A stretch of 64,000 bases of DNA from Cytophagaceae bacterium (GCA_006969745.1 CP030886.1:2143234-2207233), one strand, 5' to 3'. Numbered from the stretch's first letter, positions 43,915 through 53,212 are shown. The notes: generated by a model not told the origin, from the sequence alone. Numbers and translations: made by a program.

Positions 43915-45300
43915 ATGCTGCCGGAGCCTGTAAAAGTCGTATTTGTACAGTACGCCATTCAAGGATTGCTTGCTCTGGTGATTATGTTGATACTGCGAAA
44001 ATTTTTCCGGCAGTATCGCAACGATTTTTTTGATTATTGGTCATGGAGTTGGTTAGCATTATTTGTAAACATGATTGGTTCATGTGTTGCGCTTGCCAAT
44101 GCGTTCTTGCTGCCATTGGATCATCCGATCAGACTAGTTGTTTCTTCTATCACTGTGATTGCAAGCTTCCTTCAGATCTTATGGCTATACGCCGGCACAC
44201 GTGAAATCTCCAAGACTAAAAAAATCAACAGGAATTACTTAAGAATAATCACAATTTTGATTGTTCCAATCTCAATTCTGTTGGTAATGATCAACTTTGA
44301 CAATCCAGATGCCGGAGCATACCGGATTTTCTACCGAATTGGTGTTCGCTCAATGTTAGCCGGTGTACTTTTTGTTGTTTGCTCCCGGATGCTTTGGAAC
44401 ATTGCCAAGACGGGAATAGGCATTCGATTTATCTTATTCTCTTTTATTGCTTATGGCCTTCTTCAGCTAAACTATTTTGTTGTTGTCCTTGCAAACATAT
44501 CTTCTATCTCATACAGCGGAGAAGTTCCCTATTATATGGGAGCGATTGATATATTCCTACAGGCTTTGATGGGTCTTGGAATGATCATCAGCGTATTGGA
44601 AATTGAGCAACATAATCTCAAGAAGGCCAACACAGAATTGGATACATTTCTCTATCGATCTTCACATGATTTGCGCTCTCCTCTAACTACTATTTCCGGG
44701 ATCGTTTCAGCCATTCGGATGTCCGATGATGATAAAAAAATAGCTGATTATCTGGCTGCTATAGATGAGCGTGTGCTGCAGGCAGATAATGTAATTCGTG
44801 ATATCATTACCCTACGCAAGGGCCAAAAATCAGACCTTGCTATTTCAGAAATTGATTTAGAAAAAGAAATAAAAGCAGAATTTAGTACACTCATAGACCC
44901 CAATATTGTTCAACCCAAACTTACGGTTAAGGTTGCTGAAAAATCCATCCTGAATACGGATCAGGCAAGATTACACACTGTATTGACCAACATCCTTGGA
45001 AATGCCATTCGGTATCACGATGGTAAGTCTAGTGCCGAAATTAAAGTAGAAATTAAATGTGCTGAAAATGGCTTAAACCTCAACATCTCTGATAATGGCC
45101 CAGGTATAGAAGCAAAGCATTTGCCCAGGATATTCGATATGTTTTACCGAGCCAATAAATCTTCAAACGGGACCGGCCTTGGACTTTATTTGGTGAAAGA
45201 TGCAATTGGTCACATGGAGGGTTCAATTGAAGTTTTTTCCCAAAAAGGTAAAGGGACGACATTCGCCATTTATTTACCTGATCTAAAGCGAAACCATTGA
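43915..45300 (+). CDS. Membrane sensor histidine kinase
   Basis: A 461-residue kinase. Residues about 1-230 hold seven to eight membrane helices with no separate periplasmic sensor. The H-box SSHDLRSPLTTI places the phospho-accepting histidine at 251. The ATPase boxes follow: N (NILGNAIRYHD), G1 (DNGPGIEAKHL), F (RIFDMFYRA) and G2 (GTGLGLYLV). The membrane part probably senses a lipophilic or membrane signal. No response regulator is adjacent, so it is an orphan kinase here. The neighbouring lipoprotein gene, co-transcribed with it, may be part of the signal input (inference). Confidence 0.9.
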   Translation: MLPEPVKVVFVQYAIQGLLALVIMLILRKFFRQYRNDFFDYWSWSWLALFVNMIGSCVALANAFLLPLDHPIRLVVSSITVIASFLQILWLYAGTREISKTKKINRNYLRIITILIVPISILLVMINFDNPDAGAYRIFYRIGVRSMLAGVLFVVCSRMLWNIAKTGIGIRFILFSFIAYGLLQLNYFVVVLANISSISYSGEVPYYMGAIDIFLQALMGLGMIISVLEIEQHNLKKANTELDTFLYRSSHDLRSPLTTISGIVSAIRMSDDDKKIADYLAAIDERVLQADNVIRDIITLRKGQKSDLAISEIDLEKEIKAEFSTLIDPNIVQPKLTVKVAEKSILNTDQARLHTVLTNILGNAIRYHDGKSSAEIKVEIKCAENGLNLNISDNGPGIEAKHLPRIFDMFYRANKSSNGTGLGLYLVKDAIGHMEGSIEVFSQKGKGTTFAIYLPDLKRNH

Positions 45301-45336
45301 GGGGTTTTTTACTTTAGTAAGTATTAAAATATAACT

Positions 45337-45618
45337 ATGAAAGCAATTTGGAATGGTGAAGTAATCGCTGAGAGCGACGAAACAGTTGTGGTAGAGGGAA
45401 ATCATTATTTTCCACCCTCATCTATAAAGAAAGAATATTTCAAAGAGACAAATACGCATACCGTATGTCCATGGAAAGGGACTGCTAGCTACTTTTCCGT
45501 TGAAGTAAATGGTGAAGAAAATAAAGATGCAGCATGGTACTATCCAGAGACGAGTGAGTTGGCTAAAAACATCAAAGGCTATGTCGCATTTTGGAATGGC
45601 GTAAAAGTGGAGAATTAA
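45337..45618 (+). CDS. DUF427 domain protein
   Basis: A 93-residue single-domain protein. The FPPSSIKKEYF and CPWKGTASYF segments with the YYPETSELAKNIKGYVAFW end are diagnostic of DUF427, a small beta fold found in many bacteria. No activity is known. Its last codon overlaps the convergent lnb gene by four bases. It stands 36 bases after the histidine kinase gene. Confidence 0.85.
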   Translation: MKAIWNGEVIAESDETVVVEGNHYFPPSSIKKEYFKETNTHTVCPWKGTASYFSVEVNGEENKDAAWYYPETSELAKNIKGYVAFWNGVKVEN

Positions 45619-46814
45619 GCTTTTCCATTATCGGATACTTTTATGTTTTTCTTTCGCAGATCATAGCTGATATAAAAGCTGCGAAGAACCATAGTCAATA
45701 CAAACGGAACCAGCGCTTCATGAATTGGCTGTAGCAAAAAGCCCCATACCAATAGCAAACCACAATACCAATAAGCGGTCACTTTAAAATAGATTTTAAA
45801 GAAATTTCGATAGTTCATCTTCCCTGAAAAAAAGATCAGTGGAAAATGAAACGGTATGGCCCACAAGATGTCAAGGTTATTGGTGGACATATGTTCAGTA
45901 CCAAACCAAAGATAGACGACCCACCAACCTACAAAGCCTGCAAACCCAAACAAAAGGGAATCAATCCATTTGGTGCGTTTTCCATATTTGAGATTTCTGT
46001 GAGTAATCAATCCCACAATAAAAAATAATATAACAAATAGGTTGAATGGACCGATCCATACAGAAAGCGTGCTTTCTTCCTCAGGTATGAATGCATCCAC
46101 CGCCTCCTTTACAAGTGGCACTGTTTCGCCATCTCTTTCGATGGTCGCCCCCGCAAAAGCTTTATGGATATAAGGAGGCAAAAACATGTATTCCTCGGCG
46201 GTTGCCTCCTGGTCAACGGGCATGCCAAGACCAATGTCAATTCCAAAATCTCCCCATTCCTGCTGTCCAAGGTAATCATCCATAAGCTGCCTAAATGTTT
46301 TACCTTCTTCCTTGTAGCTTAAATCAAAGGTGATTCTGCCCGGAAAGTTGTCATCTACAACATCACGAATCTTGGTTGCACAATTGTCATACACATAGTG
46401 GTATAAATATTCGGCATTCTCGGGCTTTACATTCTCTTGAAGAAAGTTGAAAAGTTCTTGTTTCTCTTGAAGATTCAAGTTCAAGTACTGAAGCTTGATG
46501 TAGCGCTTATAATATCGCTGAATATTATACACCCGCTTCCATTCCCTTACACCCACCTTGTATTTGAGCAGTCCTTTGGCAAAATTCAAAAAGAAGTTTT
46601 CCTGATTGAAATCGTATAAACCGTAATCATAAAACCAGTCAATTTGATTTGCAGGATCGATTACCCTAAATCCATTGTGACCAAATGCCGACCAGGGTTC
46701 ACCTTGATATGGACCTATTGTGACTACTACTATTTCAGCATCTTCGGAGAGTTTTATCTGAGCTTGAGAAAAAGAAGAAAGAAAAATTAGAAGGCCTAAG
46801 AATACGAATCTCAT
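45615..46814 (-). CDS. lnb: Lnb-type lipoprotein N-acyltransferase (DUF4105)
   Basis: A 399-residue protein with a signal peptide (ends SQAQ), an N-terminal periplasmic domain formerly DUF4105, and five C-terminal membrane helices. The catalytic-type residues are visible: histidine 46 in SAFGHNGFR and cysteine 145 in YDNCATKIRD, a Cys-His pair like that of NlpC/P60 enzymes. Lnb in Bacteroides adds the third acyl chain to lipoproteins in place of Lnt. This protein has the same domain plan, so the same function is likely; it may also be one of several paralogues. It is divergent from the radical SAM gene. Confidence 0.78.
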   Translation of the reverse strand: MRFVFLGLLIFLSSFSQAQIKLSEDAEIVVVTIGPYQGEPWSAFGHNGFRVIDPANQIDWFYDYGLYDFNQENFFLNFAKGLLKYKVGVREWKRVYNIQRYYKRYIKLQYLNLNLQEKQELFNFLQENVKPENAEYLYHYVYDNCATKIRDVVDDNFPGRITFDLSYKEEGKTFRQLMDDYLGQQEWGDFGIDIGLGMPVDQEATAEEYMFLPPYIHKAFAGATIERDGETVPLVKEAVDAFIPEEESTLSVWIGPFNLFVILFFIVGLITHRNLKYGKRTKWIDSLLFGFAGFVGWWVVYLWFGTEHMSTNNLDILWAIPFHFPLIFFSGKMNYRNFFKIYFKVTAYWYCGLLLVWGFLLQPIHEALVPFVLTMVLRSFYISYDLRKKNIKVSDNGKA

Positions 46815-46841
46815 GATTCTAGTGTTTACTTTGTTTTAATA

Positions 46842-47864
46842 ATGTTGATCAACATTCACGATAGCATCTCGCTCGCTTCAAAACTAACGCCAAAAAGGAT
46901 ATCGAATGCGTGGAAAGTTTGGAGAAGCTATCAACGCTCTGTCAAATTAGGTGAATCCTTAATTTCAGGGCTGCCAATAAGCATGGCGATTGAACCCACA
47001 ACAGCATGTAACCTGAGATGCCCGGAATGTCCGAGCGGTCTCAGGTCATTTACCCGACCAACAGGAAAACTAGACGTATCACTTTTTGAAAAAATAATGA
47101 ACGATGTGAGCGATCATCTACTTTATCTCACATTCTACTTTCAGGGTGAACCTTACCTGAATCCACAATTTTTGGACATGGTGCAGATCGCATCAAAGCA
47201 TAAAATCTATACAACGACCTCAACCAACACGCACTTCCTGGATGACGCCAATGCCAGAAAAACAGTAGAATCAGGGCTGGATCGATTGATCATTTCCATT
47301 GATGGAGCATCGCAAGAAACTTATGAGTCTTATCGTAAAGAGGGAGACCTCACCAAGGTTTTAGAAGGAACTAAAAACATCCTTAAATGGCGTAAAGCAT
47401 TGAGGTCAAAAGGGCCAAAAGTGGTGTGGCAATTTTTGGTAGTGCGACCCAATGAGCACGAGATCCCAAAAATCAAAAGGCTCGCTAAAGAATACGGGGT
47501 GGACAAGGTTGCCTTTAAAACAGCCCAGATTTATGATTATGAAAACGGGAACGACTTGATTCCAACTATTGAGAAATACTCTCGATATAAACAGACCAGT
47601 GACGGCAATTATCAGATTAAAAATAAATGGGAGAATAAGTGCTGGAAAATGTGGCAATCATGTGTCATCACATGGGATGGACAAGTAATTCCTTGCTGCT
47701 TTGATAAAGACGCTAGCCACAGCATGGGCAATGTGTCAGAGAAAAAATTTCAAGAAATCTGGCATTCTCAAAGTTATGATCAGTTCCGTAGATCCCTCCT
47801 CAAATCGCGATCCGAAATAGAAATTTGTAAAAACTGCACAGAAGGGCTTACCGTTTGGGCTTGA
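46842..47864 (+). CDS. Radical SAM/SPASM protein
   Basis: A 340-residue protein. The radical SAM cluster motif is CNLRCPEC (cysteines 56, 60 and 63). The TIM-barrel part follows, with ISIDGASQETYESYR. The C-terminal SPASM region holds additional cysteines (CWKMWQSC, IPCCFD, EICKNC) for one or two extra clusters. Such enzymes modify peptides or proteins, or work on small molecules. No precursor peptide gene is recognised nearby. The fused E1 dehydrogenase gene starts 33 bases downstream and may be co-transcribed. Confidence 0.88.
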   Translation: MLINIHDSISLASKLTPKRISNAWKVWRSYQRSVKLGESLISGLPISMAIEPTTACNLRCPECPSGLRSFTRPTGKLDVSLFEKIMNDVSDHLLYLTFYFQGEPYLNPQFLDMVQIASKHKIYTTTSTNTHFLDDANARKTVESGLDRLIISIDGASQETYESYRKEGDLTKVLEGTKNILKWRKALRSKGPKVVWQFLVVRPNEHEIPKIKRLAKEYGVDKVAFKTAQIYDYENGNDLIPTIEKYSRYKQTSDGNYQIKNKWENKCWKMWQSCVITWDGQVIPCCFDKDASHSMGNVSEKKFQEIWHSQSYDQFRRSLLKSRSEIEICKNCTEGLTVWA

Positions 47865-47897
47865 TACACTTATTTCGCACTTCATATCACACTACTT

Positions 47898-49871
47898 ATG
47901 AAATTTGATCGAAAAGACCGGACCGACGAAGAGCTTTTAGCCATTCACGAAGCTTTAGTTACACCTAGATTGATAGAAGATAAAATGCTGATTCTATTAC
48001 GCCAGGGGAAAATCAGCAAGTGGTTTTCCGGCATCGGGCAAGAAGCGATTTCGGTGGGTGCCGCCTTGGCTCTGGAAAAAGAGGAGTACATCCTACCGAT
48101 GCACAGAAATCTGGGTGTTTTTACCACAAGAGGAGTACCTTTTCAAAACCTCTTTTCTCAATTTCAAGGTAAAATAAACGGATTCACAAAAGGCCGGGAT
48201 AGGAGTTTTCATTTTGGTACGCAAGACTACAATATCGTTGGCATGATTTCACATCTCGGCCCCCAACTTGGGATTGCCGACGGGATTGCGCTTTCTCATT
48301 TATTAAAAAAAGAGGAAAAAGTAAGCTTGGTTTTTACCGGTGATGGTGGCACAAGCGAGGGGGATTTTCATGAAGCGGTAAATGTCGCGTCAGTTTGGAA
48401 GCTACCTGTTGTTTTCGTTATCGAGAATAATGGATACGGTTTATCTACACCTAGTCGCGAGCAATTCAATTTTGACTCCTTTGTCGTGAAAGGGCCAGCT
48501 TATGGTATGGAAGCTTATAGTGTCGAGGGAAATTCAATTCTGGAAGTGCTGAATGAGCTTGAGCCCTTGGTTGAAGACATTCGAAAAAATCCGAGACCAG
48601 TCATTTTCGAAGCTAAGACGTTCCGTATGAGAGGACATGAAGAGGCGTCCGGCACCAAATATGTGCCAAAAGAGCTAATGGAAAAATGGGCCAAAAAAGA
48701 CCCTGTAAAAGCTTTTGAGAGCTACCTGATCAAAGAAAAGGTGTGCACTGGTGACGAGATCACTTCTATCAGGAAGTCAATACAAAAAGAAATTGGTGAT
48801 GCGGTAAAAGAAGCTTTCGCCGAGGAGCCGATCAAGGCAAATACAGAAACGGAAATTGCTGATTTGTTTTTTCCTTACGAGCAAAATATAGTAGACCCCA
48901 AGGGCAAGGAATCGGAGAAGCGATTAGTAGATGCCATATCAGATGGATTGAGGCAATCGCTGGAAAAACACGATGAGTTGGTGGTGATGGGTCAGGATAT
49001 TGCTGATTATGGAGGAGTCTTTAAGATCACCGAAGGTTTCATGGACCAGTTTGGGAAAGAAAGAATAAGAAATACTCCGCTCTGCGAGGCTGCCATTGTA
49101 GGCACAGCGCTGGGGTTGAGTATCGCTGATATGAAGGCTGTTGTAGAAATGCAGTTTGCCGATTTTGTAACAGAGGGATTTAACCAGATTGTGAATAATC
49201 TGGCCAAGATTCACTATCGATGGGGTCAAAAGGCAGATGTGGTGGTAAGGATGCCTACAGGTGCCGGAGTAGGTGCCGGACCATTCCACTCACAATCCAA
49301 TGAAGCTTGGTTTTTCCATACACCAGGCCTCAAGATTGTCTATCCTTCCAACCCGCACGATGCAAAAGGATTGTTGGCAGCAGCTATTGAAGATCCAAAC
49401 CCATATTTATATTTCGAACACAAAGCACTCTATCGTTCGCTAAGTGGAAATGTGCCGGACGCATATTACACTACAGAAGTAGGAAAAGCAGTTGTAAATC
49501 GCGAAGGTTCGGAAATATCAATCATAACTTACGGAATGGGTGTTCACTGGGCAAATCAAGTCGCTGATGAGCTAGGAAATTCCATTGAAATCATTGACTT
49601 GAGGACCTTGCTTCCATGGGACAAACAAGCAGTAAGGGCCACAGCAGAAAAAACAGGACGTATCATAGTACTCCATGAAGACTGCATGACCGGCGGTATT
49701 GGAGGAGAGATCGCCGCATGGATATCTGAAAATTGCTTCGAGTATTTGGATGCCCCGGTAATGAGAGAAGCAAGTCTTGACACGCCAGTTCCATTTGCAG
49801 CAGACCTGGAACGTAATTTCCTTCCAAATTCAAGACTTAAGGATACAGTTCAAAGACTATTGGACTATTAA
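47898..49871 (+). CDS. Fused 2-oxoacid dehydrogenase E1 (alpha+beta)
   Basis: A 657-residue fusion of the two E1 subunits. Residues about 1-330 are E1-alpha with the thiamine diphosphate motif GDG (148-150) to NN (177-178). Residues about 340-657 are E1-beta (PLCEAAIVGTALGLS, MPTGAGVGAGPFHSQS, EDCMTGGIGGEIAAW). It decarboxylates a 2-oxoacid and passes the acyl group to the E2 lipoyl domain, as in pyruvate or branched-chain complexes. The branched-chain type is favoured by the alpha part, but this is not certain. E2 and E3 genes are not in the window. Confidence 0.93.
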   Translation: MKFDRKDRTDEELLAIHEALVTPRLIEDKMLILLRQGKISKWFSGIGQEAISVGAALALEKEEYILPMHRNLGVFTTRGVPFQNLFSQFQGKINGFTKGRDRSFHFGTQDYNIVGMISHLGPQLGIADGIALSHLLKKEEKVSLVFTGDGGTSEGDFHEAVNVASVWKLPVVFVIENNGYGLSTPSREQFNFDSFVVKGPAYGMEAYSVEGNSILEVLNELEPLVEDIRKNPRPVIFEAKTFRMRGHEEASGTKYVPKELMEKWAKKDPVKAFESYLIKEKVCTGDEITSIRKSIQKEIGDAVKEAFAEEPIKANTETEIADLFFPYEQNIVDPKGKESEKRLVDAISDGLRQSLEKHDELVVMGQDIADYGGVFKITEGFMDQFGKERIRNTPLCEAAIVGTALGLSIADMKAVVEMQFADFVTEGFNQIVNNLAKIHYRWGQKADVVVRMPTGAGVGAGPFHSQSNEAWFFHTPGLKIVYPSNPHDAKGLLAAAIEDPNPYLYFEHKALYRSLSGNVPDAYYTTEVGKAVVNREGSEISIITYGMGVHWANQVADELGNSIEIIDLRTLLPWDKQAVRATAEKTGRIIVLHEDCMTGGIGGEIAAWISENCFEYLDAPVMREASLDTPVPFAADLERNFLPNSRLKDTVQRLLDY

Positions 49872-49884
49872 CCACGAAACTGCT

Positions 49885-50499
49885 TTAAAATTTCACTCCA
49901 AAATCTATAGAGAAAATGGTACTACGCAGCTGCAAATCTTCAAATGCTGCTGATGCTTCATTCACCGCATTTATCAAACCACGCTGATACGAAAAGCCAC
50001 CAAATAAGGTAGTGTTTATCCCGGCTCGGTATTCTATGCCTGCGCCCAGGATCACCGGAATATCTATTGGAGTAAATTTTTCTACGTTGACAAATGAAGG
50101 ATCTTCTGCTTCGTCAAAGACCTTGATTTCAAGTGCGCTACCAACTTGTAGATAAGCTTTCAAGTCTGGTGCCAGCTCATTGGTAAATAATTTCAAAGTG
50201 GCAGGAATCTGTAAATACTGAAGTTTGTATTCCTCTTCAACAGTACCGTCAGCATTTCGAAATGCAATTCGTTTCGGCAAATAGATAAGACCCGAGCTTA
50301 GAAAATATGTGTCGGAAAGCGTTTTATCTGCAACCAGCCCTATGGAAAATTTCATTTTGGAGCCATCATTTTCGACTGTCTGCAAGTCGTTTTTTGCTCT
50401 ATTTGAAGAGATTACAGGAGCCAATTTTAGTCCGAGTTTTACCTGGGCCATTGATCCTACAGACAAAAGGATCAGGAGTGAGAAAAGAAACTTCTTCAT
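49885..50499 (-). CDS. Outer-membrane beta-barrel protein (PorT-like)
   Basis: A 204-residue protein with a signal peptide (VGSMAQ) and alternating strands (LGLKLAPVISS, FSIGLVADKTL, FLSSGLIYLPKRI) ending in FSIDFGVKF with a terminal phenylalanine, as in small eight-stranded outer-membrane barrels. The function is unknown; it is not the essential PorT of T9SS by any firm evidence. It starts 42 bp from gldB on the opposite strand, and their promoters overlap. Confidence 0.8.
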   Translation of the reverse strand: MKKFLFSLLILLSVGSMAQVKLGLKLAPVISSNRAKNDLQTVENDGSKMKFSIGLVADKTLSDTYFLSSGLIYLPKRIAFRNADGTVEEEYKLQYLQIPATLKLFTNELAPDLKAYLQVGSALEIKVFDEAEDPSFVNVEKFTPIDIPVILGAGIEYRAGINTTLFGGFSYQRGLINAVNEASAAFEDLQLRSTIFSIDFGVKF

Positions 50500-50515
50500 A
50501 AGTCGTTGTTACTTC

Positions 50516-50523
50516 TAAATTTG
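50516..50523 (+). promoter_or_regulatory. -7 element for gldB
   Basis: TAAATTTG is an exact TAnnTTTG match 18 bases before the gldB ATG. The -33 region has TTC rather than TTG at about 50495. Confidence 0.5.
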
Positions 50524-50527
50524 CCCT

Positions 50528-50535
50528 CAAAAATA
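50528..50535 (-). promoter_or_regulatory. -7 element for the beta-barrel gene
   Basis: On the minus strand this reads TATTTTTG, an exact TAnnTTTG match, giving a start near 50521 and a leader of about 22 nt. No clear -33 TTG is seen. It overlaps the expected gldB transcription start. Confidence 0.45.
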
Positions 50536-50541
50536 GATAGT

Positions 50542-51522
50542 ATGCGAGCAGTCCACCTAATGATTTGTATTGTTTTCTTATCAGCATGTGTCAATGAACC
50601 TTGTCGAGATTCTGTAGCTCCCGAATCAGTGGTACTGGAGGTCCAGAGGCTGGAGCAAGAATTGTTTGATAGCAAATCTTCAAAAGAGGTTGAGGCCTTT
50701 CTTGATAGCCATCCTGATTTCGCCAAGTTTTTTCTTCATGCAGATCAATATCCTACAAACTCCATTTTAGCAGATAGAATGTTTGGCTTAATTCAGAACC
50801 CATCAATCGACACGCTGTACCAAGAGTCTGTGCAGGCTTTTGAAAATTTTGATGAAGTTGTTGGTACACTGGAAGAAGGTTTAGGAAGGCTTAAAGTCTA
50901 TTATCCACAAACACCAACACCTCGCATTCAGACAGCAGTGACAGGACTTTACAATGACCTGTTCATTTCAAATGAGCATATTATGATCGGCATGGATTTC
51001 TTTATAGGTGAGAATGCAAGCTATAAGCCTCAGCAAATCCCAAACTATATTCTCACGAGATACACTACTGAACATTTGGCTGCAAGTATTTTACAATTTG
51101 TGTCTAGTCAGTATATAACCACAAGCAATGGAGATGAGATGATGGCAGAAATGATCAACTACGGTAAATCTTATTATCTGCTGAGTAAAATATTGCCATG
51201 CACTCCGGAAAGAATTTTGATTGGATATACTGAAGAAGAGTGGGAGGATGTATTCGAAAATGATAAAATCATTTGGGCTAATTTCGTCCAAAACGAGTGG
51301 CTTTATGAGACCAACCATACCATAAAGCAGAAATTTTTAGGAGAGCGACCAAACGTATACGAGATTGGGGATAAGTGCCCCGGACGAATCGGGAGATGGC
51401 TAGGTTGGCAAATAGTAAATGCCTATGCAGAAAAGACCGGCGCTTCGGTCACTGAAATAATGTCTGAAACTGACATGAACAAATTGTTTACACAATCCGG
51501 GTACAAACCATCAGGCAGTTAG
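50542..51522 (+). CDS. gldB: Gliding motility lipoprotein GldB
   Basis: A 326-residue lipoprotein (CIVFLSAC lipobox) of the GldB family. The landmarks are FFLHADQYPTN, LGRLKVYYPQTPTPRI, GMDFFIG, and PGRIGRWLGWQIVNAY near the end. GldB is needed for gliding in Flavobacterium and is linked to the T9SS/gliding machinery at the cell envelope. It matches the presence of a T9SS substrate elsewhere in the window. I use the ATG at 50542, since the open frame from 50506 would add residues before the signal peptide. The gene overlaps the convergent glycosyltransferase by 12 bases. Confidence 0.93.
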   Translation: MRAVHLMICIVFLSACVNEPCRDSVAPESVVLEVQRLEQELFDSKSSKEVEAFLDSHPDFAKFFLHADQYPTNSILADRMFGLIQNPSIDTLYQESVQAFENFDEVVGTLEEGLGRLKVYYPQTPTPRIQTAVTGLYNDLFISNEHIMIGMDFFIGENASYKPQQIPNYILTRYTTEHLAASILQFVSSQYITTSNGDEMMAEMINYGKSYYLLSKILPCTPERILIGYTEEEWEDVFENDKIIWANFVQNEWLYETNHTIKQKFLGERPNVYEIGDKCPGRIGRWLGWQIVNAYAEKTGASVTEIMSETDMNKLFTQSGYKPSGS

Positions 51523-52713
51523 AATATAAACCTCAGAATCATTCACTTCAAATTTGTATTCATTATTCAAAATTTTGAGAAGCTTAGTTATCTGAATATC
51601 CTTGTCGTAATAAAGCTCTGCGAGCTTACGGCCGTTGCGCTGATATTTTGTCAACAATTCCTGTGAATCGAGGAAGACCTTGAGCTTGCGGGTAAAGTCA
51701 CTCGCAGAATATGGATTGTGGTGAAACCCACATTTGTTTTTAGTAATCAGGTTTTTGATCCAGCCATCAAAATTGACAATCGTAAGTTTGCCTGCAGCTA
51801 ATGAGTCAAACAGTTTGTTTGGACTCCCAGTGCCAAGGACCTTCACGTCTTTGAAGGAAACGTAAACTGCATCACTCTTATTCAAGAGGTTTTTTACGCA
51901 TTGTTTGCTCGAATGCGGATAGAATGAAACATTTTTCATTCGCCTGGCTGAGGACCTCAGGCGCTTCAGCTCAGATCCGTAACCAATGATATTGAACTGA
52001 ACTGGAAGTTGAGCTTCTTTTGATTGCCTTGCCGCCTCAAGAAAATATTCCAGGTGATTTGCTTTGCCTATGGCACCACAGTAGGTAATCTGAAATTGAT
52101 TTGTTTCACTAAAATCACCGACTGAATAGGTAGCTTCGAAGAAATCGCAATCTGCCATATTGGGGATTACATATACACGCGTATTTGGACTAACCTTCTC
52201 TATGTAATTGCGAATCGCGGGGGAAAGGGCAATAACTTTCTCGGCTTCAAAGTAGAATCTCTTTTCAAGCGAGAACAGCCATTTTTTCAGCCATTTATTT
52301 TTGATGACGCCCATTTGCACAGGTGCCTCTGGCCACAAATCTCCAACTTCAAAATAGTAAGGTAGATCAAGCTCATTTTTGAGGTAGGTTGCGATGAACC
52401 CGGTAGTGAGCGGAGTGGTCATTACATATGCAAGGTCGTGCCTTGATAATGTTTTAGCTTCCTTTTTGGCAAGCTTAACGAATTGCCAAAACGCCCAAAG
52501 CCTTTGGATGAAACCAAAGCTATTGTCATAAGCGACAGGAAGGTAGCGCACCTCAATCCCGTCAATTTTTTTGACTTCATAAGGTGCATTGTGCGTAGTG
52601 ATCATTGTCACCTCATGTCCAGCATCCACCAGTCCTTTTGCCAGGTAGTAGGATCTAATTGAACCTCCTTCCTCTGGTGTTTTAAAGTATTGGTGGATGT
52701 ATAGAATTTTCAC
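51511..52713 (-). CDS. Glycosyltransferase family 4 (GT-B)
   Basis: A 400-residue GT-B glycosyltransferase. The N-terminal HQYFKTPEEGGSIRSYYLAKGL and GHEVTMIT are typical of WbuB-like family 4 enzymes. The C-terminal nucleotide-sugar region includes FQITYCGAIGKANHLEYFLEA and TGSPNKLFDSLAAGKLTIV, with the conserved acidic/proline site. It probably adds a sugar to a lipid-linked glycan (O-antigen, capsule or glycolipid) at the inner membrane. It is not in an obvious polysaccharide cluster. A perfect inverted repeat lies in its leader. Confidence 0.88.
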   Translation of the reverse strand: MKILYIHQYFKTPEEGGSIRSYYLAKGLVDAGHEVTMITTHNAPYEVKKIDGIEVRYLPVAYDNSFGFIQRLWAFWQFVKLAKKEAKTLSRHDLAYVMTTPLTTGFIATYLKNELDLPYYFEVGDLWPEAPVQMGVIKNKWLKKWLFSLEKRFYFEAEKVIALSPAIRNYIEKVSPNTRVYVIPNMADCDFFEATYSVGDFSETNQFQITYCGAIGKANHLEYFLEAARQSKEAQLPVQFNIIGYGSELKRLRSSARRMKNVSFYPHSSKQCVKNLLNKSDAVYVSFKDVKVLGTGSPNKLFDSLAAGKLTIVNFDGWIKNLITKNKCGFHHNPYSASDFTRKLKVFLDSQELLTKYQRNGRKLAELYYDKDIQITKLLKILNNEYKFEVNDSEVYILTA

Positions 52714-52731
52714 AAGCTTAAAGATGTATCG

Positions 52732-52764
52732 TTCTTCGAAAAAATCAAGTGAGTTTTCGAAGAA
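52732..52764. promoter_or_regulatory. Perfect 11-bp inverted repeat upstream of the glycosyltransferase
   Basis: TTCTTCGAAAA (52732-52742) and TTTTCGAAGAA (52754-52764) are exact reverse complements with an 11-base spacer, ending 18 bases before the glycosyltransferase ATG on the minus strand. There is no T-run on either side, so an operator or an mRNA leader hairpin is more likely than a terminator. Confidence 0.5.
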
Positions 52765-52850
52765 AACAACTTCAACGTCGGTAACAAGTATTTTTATATC
52801 TACTTAGTTCTCAGACAGCATGTGATCAAATGAATCTTCGAGCTTAAATT

Positions 52851-53015
52851 TTAATTTGAACGCGTTATTATCTCGCGTTGAATCTCTTGGGCCTCCAATT
52901 GTTTTTGCTGGCTCATTTCAGGGTTTGATTTTGAAAAGTCGTAAGCTTCTTTCATCAGCTTATCGTACTTTTTCTGTAGTGAAGAGATTTTGCTTTGTTT
53001 GAAAAGTTTAATCAT
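52851..53015 (-). CDS. Small DUF6435 (Lacal_2735-like) protein, copy 1
   Basis: A 54-residue helical protein starting MIKLFKQSKISSLQKKYDKL, with ISSLQKKYDKLMKEAY the family signature and a second charged helix rich in glutamine and glutamate (KQLEAQEIQREI). It is a cytoplasmic coiled-coil protein of unknown function. I use the ATG at 53015; the longer frame to 53066 adds an unrelated extension. A paralogue sits at 62224-62394. Confidence 0.75.
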   Translation of the reverse strand: MIKLFKQSKISSLQKKYDKLMKEAYDFSKSNPEMSQQKQLEAQEIQREIITRSN

Positions 53016-53212
53016 GACAGTCGTAGCTAGTGTGGTTAAATTATTGATGAGGCGAAGATTGCCCAAGAATTAAATGGGTGCAATAGCTACTCTTTGAACA
53101 CGACAATTTCTTCGATGAAAATGACCCGTAACAACCGATGTATACTTTTTGTTTACCTACCTGTCAAGTCCACCATCCATTTTATAGATGGTTTTATCTC
53201 AAAAGAGCTTGA

